Below are positions 1 through 5,969 of a stretch of 6,123 nucleotides of DNA, in pieces. Made by a program: the position numbers and the translations under genes. This DNA comes from Dehalococcoidia bacterium (GTDB lineage: Bacteria > Chloroflexota > Dehalococcoidia > JACPQF01), in assembly GCA_030650265.1 (NCBI GenBank), contig JAUSEJ010000510.1, positions 1 through 6,123 on the forward strand, written 5' to 3'. How positions within the stretch are numbered: position 1 is the stretch's first letter; every line of letters begins with the position of its first letter. The notes under the pieces are model-generated. The model made no database searches, had not been told where the DNA came from, and saw only the letters and a list, made by a program, of their open reading frames with translations.

Positions 1-1809
1 CTCCAGACCAGATCGGCCAAGCGAACTGCCGCCGCCGCCGTGAAGATGGCCGTCGATATGGTCAATGAAGGCCTGATAACCAAGGTTGAGGCCCTTCAAA
101 GAGTCGAGCCAAATCAGATCTATCAGTTGCTTCTCCCTCGCTTCGATCAGGTGGCCAAAGATGAGGCAATCGCCCAGGGCAGGCTCGTGGCAAAGGGACT
201 TAACGCCTCGCCCGGAGCAGCGACCGGCAAGATCGCCTTTGACGCCGACCGGGTTGTTGAACTCGCCAAGCAGGGCATACCGATGATCATGGTACGACCT
301 GAGACGGCGCCCGACGATGTTCATGGCATGCTGGTGGCAAAGGGCATTCTGACCGCTCGCGGCGGCGCCACCAGCCACGCTGCTGTGGTAGCCAGAGGGC
401 TTGGTAAGCCTTGTGTAGCCGGCTGTGAGTCGATCAAGGTAGATCCAGAAGCCCGACAGCTTACCGCCAACGGCAAGGTTTTCCACGAGATGGACGATAT
501 CAGCGTCGATGGTTCTACCGGCGAAGTGTTCTCCGGGGTGATTCGGACAATCGATACGGCGTTCACTGAAGACAGCGAACTGGCCGTGTTGCTCCACTGG
601 GCTGACGAGGTCAAGCGGCTCGGTGTATGGGCCAACGCCGATTATCCCCGCGATGCGGCTAAGGCGGTAGAGCTTGGCGCTGAAGGAATAGGCCTGTGCC
701 GAACCGAGCACATGTTCTTTGAAGAGACGCGCCTACCCATCGTACGACAGATGATTCTCTCGGCCTCTGAGGCCACGGCTCTCGAAAAGGAACTGGACTC
801 TGCCCGAGCAAGCGCTGAGGCCGCCGAGCCAGGCAAGAAGGCAGAAGCCGAAGCAAAACTAGGAGAAGTGCGGGCCAAAGTCGCCGCTTCCCCCGCGGTC
901 AAGGCCTATCGTGATGCCCTCGCCGAGCTGCTGAAGTTCCAGACCGACGATTTCAAAGGTATCTTCCGAGCTATGGCGGGTCGACCGGTAGTCGTCCGAC
1001 TACTCGACCCTCCGTTGCATGAGTTCTTGCCCAGCTACGAAGAGCTTCTGGTCGAGGTTACTGAACTTCGCATCAGGGGTAACAATCCGACCGAGCTCCA
1101 TGAGAAAGAAACAATACTGCGAGCGGTGGCTAGCATGCGCGAGATGAATCCTATGCTCGGGCTCCGGGGCTGCCGCCTCGGTCTCATGTTCCCCGCCATC
1201 AACGAGATGCAGGTTACGGCCATCCTGACGGCGGCTTGCGATCTGCAGAAGGACGGACTGGCGGTTCATCCCGAGATCATGATACCCCTTGTCGGCCATG
1301 TCAACGAACTAAAAGTCATCCGCGAACAACTTGAGAAAGTTGCAAGAAACGTGGAGCAGGCCAATGGTCAGGCAATACCATACAAATTCGGGACGATGAT
1401 CGAGATCCCGCGGGCGGCTCTTACCGCCGACGAGATTGCCGAGTCCGCTGAGTTCTTCAGTTTCGGCACCAACGACCTTACCCAGACTACGTTCGGCTAC
1501 AGCCGGGACGATGCCGAGGGCAAGTTCCTGCTAGAATACGTAGAACGCAAGATTCTCCCCACCAACCCCTTCCAGGTTCTCGATCGCACCGGCGTCGGCA
1601 AACTGATAAAAACTGCTGTCGAGCTAGGACGTGCCACCCGACCCGACATGAAGATGGGAATCTGCGGGGAGCATGGGGGAGAACCATCGAGCATCGAGTT
1701 CTGCCACCAGATCGGTCTCAATTATGTTAGCTGCTCGCCATTCAGGGTCCCTATAGCCAGACTGGCTGCAGCCCAAGCAGCGCTGGCATCAGTGGAGAGA
1801 GACCGGTAG
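1..1809 (+). CDS. ppdK: Pyruvate, phosphate dikinase, C-terminal part (5' end outside window)
   Basis: PPDK catalyses pyruvate + ATP + Pi <-> PEP + AMP + PPi in the cytoplasm. The frame is open from base 1 and begins LQTRSAKRTAAAAVKMAVDM, a typical internal PPDK segment, so the ATG at 40/46 is not a real start. 602 residues are visible. The phosphohistidine swivel domain carries GGATSHAAVVARG, with the catalytic His at fragment residue 126 (codon at 376). By comparison with the roughly 874-residue Clostridium symbiosum enzyme (His455), about 330 N-terminal residues (nucleotide-binding domain) are missing. The PEP/pyruvate-binding TIM barrel shows GAEGIGLCRTEHMFF, RLLDPPLHEFLP, SFGTNDLTQTTFGYSRDD and the C-terminal GICGEHGGEPSS...SCSPFRVPIARLAAAQA, including the conserved active-site Cys. 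An insert of about 43 residues rich in Ala, Glu and Lys lies between MILS (residue 251) and LLKFQ (residue 314). It is likely the first visible gene of an operon with the two downstream carboxyltransferase genes. The family call is very secure. Confidence 0.97.
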   Translation, partial: LQTRSAKRTAAAAVKMAVDMVNEGLITKVEALQRVEPNQIYQLLLPRFDQVAKDEAIAQGRLVAKGLNASPGAATGKIAFDADRVVELAKQGIPMIMVRPETAPDDVHGMLVAKGILTARGGATSHAAVVARGLGKPCVAGCESIKVDPEARQLTANGKVFHEMDDISVDGSTGEVFSGVIRTIDTAFTEDSELAVLLHWADEVKRLGVWANADYPRDAAKAVELGAEGIGLCRTEHMFFEETRLPIVRQMILSASEATALEKELDSARASAEAAEPGKKAEAEAKLGEVRAKVAASPAVKAYRDALAELLKFQTDDFKGIFRAMAGRPVVVRLLDPPLHEFLPSYEELLVEVTELRIRGNNPTELHEKETILRAVASMREMNPMLGLRGCRLGLMFPAINEMQVTAILTAACDLQKDGLAVHPEIMIPLVGHVNELKVIREQLEKVARNVEQANGQAIPYKFGTMIEIPRAALTADEIAESAEFFSFGTNDLTQTTFGYSRDDAEGKFLLEYVERKILPTNPFQVLDRTGVGKLIKTAVELGRATRPDMKMGICGEHGGEPSSIEFCHQIGLNYVSCSPFRVPIARLAAAQAALASVERDR

Positions 1810-1822
1810 AAACCACTAGAAT

Positions 1823-1830
1823 GGAGGAAG
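1823..1830 (+). promoter_or_regulatory. Ribosome binding site deciding the oadA/pycB start
   Basis: GGAGGAAG is a strong Shine-Dalgarno sequence ending 8 nt before the ATG at 1839. It overlaps the earlier in-frame ATG at 1821, which has no such site in front of it. This places translation start at 1839, not 1821. Confidence 0.85.
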
Positions 1831-1838
1831 GTCCGCTT

Positions 1839-3353
1839 ATGACTGACACCATAGCCATGCCCCTCAAAATTACCGACACCGTCCTGCGCGATGGGCACCA
1901 ATCGCTACTGGCTACCCGTATGCGCACGGATGATATGCTGCCAATCGCCGCCGAACTAGACGAGGTGGGCTACTTCTCGCTCGAAGTTTGGGGTGGCGCC
2001 ACCTTTGACACTTGTCTGCGCTTCTTAAACGAAGATCCTTGGGAGCGACTGCGTCAGCTCAAGGCGCACATCAAGAAGACTCCCCTGCAAATGCTTATGC
2101 GCGGTCAAAACGTCGTCGGTTACCGAAACTACGCGGATGACGTGGTCGAACGTTTCGTGGTCAAGGCGCGCGAGAATGGCATAGACATCTTCCGTATCTT
2201 CGACGCTCTCAACGACATACGCAACCTGGAAAAGGCGATGTCGGTTGTCAAACGCGAGGGTGGGCACGTTCAAGGCACTTTCAGCTACACGATCAGCCCG
2301 GTCCATACCATTGACACCTTCGTCGTCATGTCCCGGCAGATGGCCGACCTTGGCGCCGATTCGATCTGCATAAAGGACATGGCCGGTTTGCTAACTCCTT
2401 ATGCTGCCTATGAACTGGTCGGCAAGCTCAAAGCTAGCGTCGCCGTGCCAATTCAATTGCATTCACATTACACCAGCGGCATGGCATCGGCGGCGGTTAT
2501 CAAGGCAGCCGAGGCCGGTGTAGATATCGTGGACACGGCAATCTCCACCATGTCACTGGCCACCTCGCAGCCGCCAACCGAGAGCATCGTGGCCATGTTC
2601 AAGGGGACTCCCCGAGACACCGGCCTCGACCTCGAAAAGCTCAGCAAGATCGCTGCTTACTTCGGCGAGATACGAAAGAAATATCACGCTTTCGAGTCCA
2701 ACTTCGTTGGCGTGGACACAAACGTTCTGACCTTCCAGATTCCTGGCGGTATGTATTCGAACCTGGCTAGCCAACTCCGGGAGCAGAACGCTTTGGACAA
2801 ACTTGCCGAAGTACTGGCCGAGGTGCCCCGCGTTCGGGCGGAGATGGGATACCCGCCTCTGGTCACGCCGTCCAGCCAGTTCGTCGGCACTCAGGCCACG
2901 CTTAACGTGGTCGCCGGTGAACGCTACAAGATCATAATCAGCGAAATCAAGAACTACGTTAAAGGCCTCTACGGTACGCCGCCAGGGCCTCTCGATCCGC
3001 AAGTAGTAAAGCTGGCTATCGGTGATGAAGAGATCGTAAAGTGTCGTCCGGCCGATCTCCTGAAGCCTGAAATGGAAAAGGCAGCAGCGGAGATCGGCAG
3101 CCTCGCTCAATCCGAGGAGGATATCCTGAGCTACGCCCTTTTCCCCCAAGTTGCCCGCGACTTCTTCAAGAAGCGCGAGGCAGGAGAGGTTCACGAGAAT
3201 GAGATCATCGCCGCCATCGCGGCCGTGTTGGCTGCCCCGGCGGATAGCGTCCAAACAACGGTGACGACGGTAGGAGAAAATGGCGGACGTTCGCCTTGGA
3301 GGGCGGCCGGTCGCTACATGTTGGCCAGGCCATCGAGTTGGAGGCATGGATGA
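1839..3353 (+). CDS. Pyruvate carboxylase subunit B / oxaloacetate decarboxylase alpha-type carboxyltransferase
   Basis: This 504-residue cytoplasmic subunit transfers a carboxyl group between biotin and pyruvate/oxaloacetate. It belongs to the DRE-TIM family shared by PycB, OadA and the transcarboxylase 5S subunit. Visible motifs are [13 protein letters not shown] (residues 16-28, metal-binding Asp18 with RDGHQS), the CIKDMAG segment with the active-site Lys179, the metal-binding LHSHYTSG with His208 and His210, and TSQPPTES, which carries the conserved Thr. The conserved PycB/OadA C-terminal domain ends near [15 protein letters not shown]. There is no fused biotinyl domain; that function is supplied by the next gene. 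The start at 1839 is chosen for its Shine-Dalgarno site. It lies 29 nt after ppdK, and its TGA overlaps the next ATG (ATGA at 3350-3353), implying translational coupling. Whether it works as carboxylase, decarboxylase or transcarboxylase cannot be told without the partner subunit genes (PycA or OadB), which are absent here, so no symbol is assigned. Confidence 0.92.
   Translation: MTDTIAMPLKITDTVLRDGHQSLLATRMRTDDMLPIAAELDEVGYFSLEVWGGATFDTCLRFLNEDPWERLRQLKAHIKKTPLQMLMRGQNVVGYRNYADDVVERFVVKARENGIDIFRIFDALNDIRNLEKAMSVVKREGGHVQGTFSYTISPVHTIDTFVVMSRQMADLGADSICIKDMAGLLTPYAAYELVGKLKASVAVPIQLHSHYTSGMASAAVIKAAEAGVDIVDTAISTMSLATSQPPTESIVAMFKGTPRDTGLDLEKLSKIAAYFGEIRKKYHAFESNFVGVDTNVLTFQIPGGMYSNLASQLREQNALDKLAEVLAEVPRVRAEMGYPPLVTPSSQFVGTQATLNVVAGERYKIIISEIKNYVKGLYGTPPGPLDPQVVKLAIGDEEIVKCRPADLLKPEMEKAAAEIGSLAQSEEDILSYALFPQVARDFFKKREAGEVHENEIIAAIAAVLAAPADSVQTTVTTVGENGGRSPWRAAGRYMLARPSSWRHG
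3340..3353 (+). promoter_or_regulatory. Shine-Dalgarno and ATGA stop-start overlap before the biotin carrier gene
   Basis: GGAGG at 3340-3344 lies 5 nt before ATG 3350-3352. The TGA of the upstream gene is 3351-3353, giving a 4-nt ATGA overlap. This sets the biotin carrier start at 3350 rather than the in-frame ATG at 3296, and suggests coupled, near-stoichiometric translation of the two subunits. Confidence 0.85.
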
Positions 3354-3853
3354 AACTTAACATCAACGGCAGAGAACACGAAGTAGAAGTTCAACCAGAT
3401 TCAGTGTCCGTTGACGGTACGTCATACAAAGTTAACGTCTGGCGAGACAACGGTGACACGACGGTGCGGGTAGGGGGCAGACCATACAAGGTAAAGCTGA
3501 AAGACGACAACAAGGTAGTCGTCGACGGCAGGACATACTCTGCGGCAATAATTGGCAGTCCAGTTACCGGCCGCGCTGCCATCGCCAAACGGGTTGCGAC
3601 GACCCATTCGGCGCCAACGAAGGGAGCAGGAGCGGCCGAACCAGGAAGTGTGACGGCCCCAATGCCGGGCAAGGTTCGTTCCATTCTCGTCAGTGAAGGT
3701 CAACAGATCGCCGCCGGTACCGTGGTCGCCATCCTCGAAGCCATGAAGATGGAGAATGAGATCCGTTCTCCCCTTGGCGGCAAGGTGAAGCGAATCGCCG
3801 CCAGTGCCGGCCAGGCAGTCAGCAAAGGCGATACGCTGGTGGTAGTCGAATAA
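3350..3853 (+). CDS. Biotin carboxyl carrier protein (biotinyl/lipoyl-attachment domain protein)
   Basis: This 167-residue protein carries carboxybiotin between a biotin carboxylase and the carboxyltransferase encoded just upstream. The C-terminal domain, residues about 101-167, is a standard biotinyl domain: VTAPMPGKV, then [10 protein letters not shown] with the biotinylated Lys133, 34 residues from the C terminus, then PLGGKVKRI and GDTLVVVE. Residues about 70-100 form an Ala/Gly/Pro-containing linker. The N-terminal region (1-67) is longer than in the 123-residue Propionibacterium transcarboxylase 1.3S subunit. It contains four similar short units ([40 protein letters not shown]), probably beta-hairpins. 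The start at ATG 3350 is supported by GGAGG and by the [14 protein letters not shown] opening, which resembles the N terminus of 1.3S-like carriers. The ATGA overlap ties it to the carboxyltransferase, so it is more likely its dedicated carrier than the acetyl-CoA carboxylase AccB, though sharing is possible. Confidence 0.93.
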   Translation: MKLNINGREHEVEVQPDSVSVDGTSYKVNVWRDNGDTTVRVGGRPYKVKLKDDNKVVVDGRTYSAAIIGSPVTGRAAIAKRVATTHSAPTKGAGAAEPGSVTAPMPGKVRSILVSEGQQIAAGTVVAILEAMKMENEIRSPLGGKVKRIAASAGQAVSKGDTLVVVE

Positions 3854-3872
3854 CCAGACCATCTCACTAGCG

Positions 3873-3932
3873 ATTTGGGATAACGCAGAGAGGCCCCGAC
3901 AAAACCTGCCGGGGCCTCTTGGTTACCCAAAT
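3873..3932 (+). terminator. Long hairpin after the biotin carrier gene, candidate terminator
   Basis: A perfect 10-bp GC-rich stem AGAGGCCCCG (3889-3898) / CGGGGCCTCT (3910-3919) has an 11-nt loop. An outer stem, ATTTGGG(A)TAAC (3873-3884) with GTTACCCAAAT (3922-3932), continues it with one bulged A and a small internal loop. It begins 19 nt after the stop codon of the + strand operon. No T-run follows the stem on either strand, so it is not a textbook intrinsic terminator; it may terminate with help from Rho or protect the 3' end of the mRNA. Confidence 0.6.
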
Positions 3933-3992
3933 TTCGTTGCGACTTCACGGCCGAACTTGCCATCAGACTGGCCGAAGCTCGATCATACAGCC

Positions 3993-4032
3993 AGCGTAGG
4001 GGCGTCCTTCATCTGAAAGACGCCCCTACGCT
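3993..4032 (-). terminator. Perfect 14-bp hairpin downstream of pckA, candidate terminator or dispersed palindrome
   Basis: AGCGTAGGGGCGTC (3993-4006) pairs perfectly with GACGCCCCTACGCT (4019-4032) across a 12-nt loop. It starts 30 nt beyond the pckA stop codon, where a terminator for the minus-strand gene is expected. It lacks a T-run on either side. With the hairpin at 3873-3932 it insulates the two convergent transcription units. A REP-like repeated palindrome is an alternative reading. Confidence 0.55.
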
Positions 4033-4062
4033 CTACGACTTGCTGCAAGAACCGCTCTTCTG

Positions 4063-5655
4063 CTAGACCTTCGGTCCGGCTGCCTTCACATCATCAGCGA
4101 CCCGGTCTGCAAACTGCTTGAAGTTCGCCACGAATTTACCGGCCAGCGACGCCATTTGCACGTCGTAGGCCGCCTTATCGGCCCAGGTGTCACGCGGCCG
4201 CAGAACCCGATCTGGAACATCGGGACAAGTCTCGGGAACCTTGAATCCGAAAGTAGGATCTGTCCGATAGGAAACGTTCTCCAATTGTCCGCTAAGGGCG
4301 GCACGCAGCATCGCTCTCGTATGCGGAATCGAGAAGCGCTTGCCCACGCCGTAGGGGCCACCACTCCAGCCCGTATTGACTAGCCAGCAACGCGCCCCGG
4401 TGCTGCGGATGCGCTCGCCAAGCTTATCGGCGTATACGCTCGGATGAAGGACCAGGAATGGGGCGCCAAAGCAGGCGCTGAAGGTCGCCTGTGGCTCGCT
4501 ACCCATGCCTTTCTCCGTGCCGGCGACCCTGGCAGTGTAGCCCGAGATGAAGTGATACAAAGCCTGTTCGGTCGTTAGGCGAGAAATCGGTGGCAACACG
4601 CCGAACGCATCGGCGGTGAGGAAGATAACGTTCTTCGGGTGTCCACCCATGCCGGTCGCCGAGGCGTTCCTGATGGATTCCAGCGGATAACTGGCTCGCG
4701 TATTCTCGGTGATCGCTTCAGAGTCCAGGTCCAACTTGCGCGTTACCGGGTCTATGACGACGTTCTCGAGAATAGAGCCAAACATATGGATCGCCGCATA
4801 GATATCTGGCTCGGCCGCCTGCGAAAGGTTGATCATCTTGGCGTAGCAGCCGCCCTCAAAGTTGAAAACGCCATTGTCGCTCCAGCCATGCTCGTCGTCG
4901 CCGATGAGCGCTCGCTCGGTATCGGCGGTGAGGGTGGTTTTGCCGGTACCGGACAACCCGAAGAAGATGGCAGTCTCACCATTGCTGGCTTCGTTGGCCG
5001 AGCAATGCATTGAGAGGACGTTCCTCTTGGGCAGCAGGTAGTTGAGGACCGTAAAGACCGATTTCTTGCACTCACCGGCATATTGACTGCCGGCGATTAT
5101 GGCGAGTCGGCGAGTGAAACTTAGGATGACGCCGACCTCCGACTTGGTACCATCGATCTCCGGCACACATTGGAAGTTTGGCGCATGGATGATTGTAAAC
5201 GGCTCCATGCTGGTCGGGCCCGGATCCCGAAACATGTGGCGGACAAAAACATTGACCCAGGCAACCTCGCTAATGACACGAATGGGCATACAATGGGCCG
5301 GGTCTGCCCCAACTGTGACGTCTTGAACAAACAGGTCTTTGTCCTGGAGATAGGCCAGAACACGACGGCGCAGGGCCTCGAATTTCTCGGGGGTAAATGG
5401 CTGGTTGACAGCGCCCCACCAGACCTCAGGCTGACTTGGCTCCTCCTGAACGACGAACTTATCGCCCGGCGATCGACCAGTGTACTTACCGGTGGTTACT
5501 CTGAGGCCACCGCCCGGCGAGATAATCCCTTCGCCACGACGGATGAACTCCTCCATCAGAACAGGCACATCCGCATTCCAGAGCACTTTGCCGGGTCTCT
5601 GGATTCCGTACTGCTCAAGCGTGAGACTAGTGGGTTCCGCGACTTTGCTTACCAT
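4063..5655 (-). CDS. pckA: Phosphoenolpyruvate carboxykinase (ATP)
   Basis: PEPCK catalyses oxaloacetate + ATP <-> PEP + ADP + CO2, the first committed gluconeogenic step, in the cytoplasm (EC 4.1.1.49 type). The 530-residue length matches the family. Visible signatures, numbered from the chosen start, are TGKYTGRSPGDKF with substrate-binding Arg61, YAGECKKSVF with Lys197/198, MHCSANEA with metal-binding His217, the P-loop GLSGTGKTTL (233-242, Lys239), LIGDDEHGW with Asp253/254, ENTRASYPLE with Arg320 and GTEKGM near 379. The ATP-type P-loop and overall pattern separate it from the GTP-dependent family. The start is ATG 5655-5653, preceded by GGAGG (5666-5662) with a 6-nt spacer. An in-frame ATG at 5757 would add 34 non-conserved, Arg-rich residues and has a weaker ribosome site. 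All catalytic motifs are intact. It is convergent to the ppdK/carboxyltransferase operon and appears to be a single-gene transcript with its own promoter at 5862-5890. Confidence 0.96.
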   Translation of the reverse strand: MVSKVAEPTSLTLEQYGIQRPGKVLWNADVPVLMEEFIRRGEGIISPGGGLRVTTGKYTGRSPGDKFVVQEEPSQPEVWWGAVNQPFTPEKFEALRRRVLAYLQDKDLFVQDVTVGADPAHCMPIRVISEVAWVNVFVRHMFRDPGPTSMEPFTIIHAPNFQCVPEIDGTKSEVGVILSFTRRLAIIAGSQYAGECKKSVFTVLNYLLPKRNVLSMHCSANEASNGETAIFFGLSGTGKTTLTADTERALIGDDEHGWSDNGVFNFEGGCYAKMINLSQAAEPDIYAAIHMFGSILENVVIDPVTRKLDLDSEAITENTRASYPLESIRNASATGMGGHPKNVIFLTADAFGVLPPISRLTTEQALYHFISGYTARVAGTEKGMGSEPQATFSACFGAPFLVLHPSVYADKLGERIRSTGARCWLVNTGWSGGPYGVGKRFSIPHTRAMLRAALSGQLENVSYRTDPTFGFKVPETCPDVPDRVLRPRDTWADKAAYDVQMASLAGKFVANFKQFADRVADDVKAAGPKV

Positions 5656-5855
5656 AACTGGCCTCCGTCTTCTAAATTTTTCTTCGGCATCGGCCTGCCG
5701 CGACCCTATGCGAAACCTGGTTGGGAAACATGGCCACCCTGCCATTGTTATGCCCATCGCAAGTACCCTGAATTTGCGCCGGGGCGATAAGGAGGATTGC
5801 GCAAGAGGGGCTGCGAAGCACTCAGTCCCTCTTCTCCCACCTGTCCGATAGTATG
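5656..5855 (-). other. Probable pckA 5' leader (about 200 nt) with two small hairpins
   Basis: If transcription starts near 5855, as the promoter implies, pckA has an untranslated leader of about 200 nt. It contains an inverted repeat AAGAGGG/CCCTCTT (5827-5833 with 5803-5809, plus CTG/CAG inside) near the 5' end. A second hairpin, CGGCA-GGCCGA-TGCCG, lies at 5700-5685, about 19 nt upstream of the Shine-Dalgarno sequence. I do not recognise a known riboswitch consensus. No convincing gene lies in it on either strand. Confidence 0.45.
5662..5666 (-). promoter_or_regulatory. Ribosome binding site for pckA
   Basis: On the minus strand GGAGG (5666-5662) is followed by 6 nt and ATG at 5655. This decides the pckA start against the longer in-frame option at 5757. 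Confidence 0.8.
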
Positions 5856-5866
5856 TTGAATACTAT
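5848..5866. promoter_or_regulatory. Palindrome ATAGTAT-N5-ATACTAT overlapping the pckA -10 box, candidate operator
   Basis: ATAGTAT (5848-5854) and ATACTAT (5860-5866) are perfect 7-bp inverted copies separated by GTTGA. The palindrome covers most of the -10 box and the predicted transcription start of pckA, the usual place for a repressor site. The regulator is not identifiable from this window. Part of the similarity could simply reflect the TATAGT box itself. Confidence 0.5.
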
Positions 5867-5890
5867 ACCAGATTCCGGGCGCAAATTCAA
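5862..5890 (-). promoter_or_regulatory. Sigma70-like promoter of pckA
   Basis: Reading the minus strand, the -35 box TTGAAT (5890-5885, 4 of 6 to TTGACA), a 17-nt spacer (5884-5868) and the -10 box TATAGT (5867-5862, 5 of 6 to TATAAT) form a well-spaced promoter. The start of transcription would be near 5854-5856. It is oriented toward pckA, and no other gene lies between. Confidence 0.7.
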
Positions 5891-5899
5891 TAGTTCGAA

Positions 5900-5927
5900 T
5901 TGCATCATAATAACTGTTACCGAAAGG
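5900..5927 (+). repeat. Direct repeat copy 1 before the transposase
   Basis: TTGCATCATAATAACTGTTA followed by CCGAAAGG. It matches the copy at 5935-5961 except for two substitutions in the middle and one extra A near the end. The two copies start 35 nt apart. Repeats at this position, just upstream of a transposase gene, are likely transposase-binding sites in the left end of the element. Confidence 0.75.
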
Positions 5928-5934
5928 TGTATCG

Positions 5935-5961
5935 TTGCATCATAACTACTGTTACCGAAGG
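5935..5961 (+). repeat. Direct repeat copy 2 before the transposase
   Basis: TTGCATCATAACTACTGTTA followed by CCGAAGG is the second copy of the repeat at 5900-5927. Its 3' end runs into the AAGGAG Shine-Dalgarno sequence (5958-5963) of the transposase gene, so a protein bound here could also block or tune transposase expression. Confidence 0.75.
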
Positions 5962-5969
5962 AGACTGCG

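Noticed and set aside
1821..1838. Earlier in-frame ATG (MEEGPL) as the start of the carboxyltransferase
   Set aside because: This ATG overlaps the GGAGGAAG ribosome site that serves the ATG at 1839, has no site of its own, and would add six residues outside the family's usual start.
2553..3347. 264-codon open frame on the minus strand across the carboxyltransferase
   Set aside because: It is fully antisense to a gene with clear family motifs, has no recognisable domain, and is explained by codon bias of the coding strand.
3296..3349. In-frame ATG 18 codons upstream for the biotin carrier
   Set aside because: It would overlap the carboxyltransferase by 58 nt. The ATG at 3350 has GGAGG at good spacing, forms ATGA with the upstream stop, and gives a family-like MKLxxNG opening.
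3243..3353. Frameshift at the end of the carboxyltransferase separating a formerly fused biotin domain
   Set aside because: The biotin carrier has its own ribosome site, start codon and an additional N-terminal domain, and the clean ATGA overlap is typical of native coupled genes.
3854..4062. CRISPR array, tRNA or small gene in the convergent gap
   Set aside because: The only structure is two separate unrelated hairpins; there are no repeated spacers, no tRNA-like cloverleaf and no convincing open frame with a ribosome site.
5685..5700. Intrinsic attenuator hairpin in the pckA leader
   Set aside because: The 5-bp stem is followed by an A-rich stretch on the transcript, not a U-run, so it does not look like a terminator.
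5656..5757. 34-residue N-terminal extension of PEPCK from ATG 5757
   Set aside because: The added sequence is Arg/Pro rich and unlike PEPCK N termini, and the shorter start has a clear GGAGG and gives the usual family length.
5170..5790. 206-codon plus-strand open frame over the start of pckA
   Set aside because: It is mostly antisense to PEPCK residues that are conserved, with no domain or ribosome site that I recognise.
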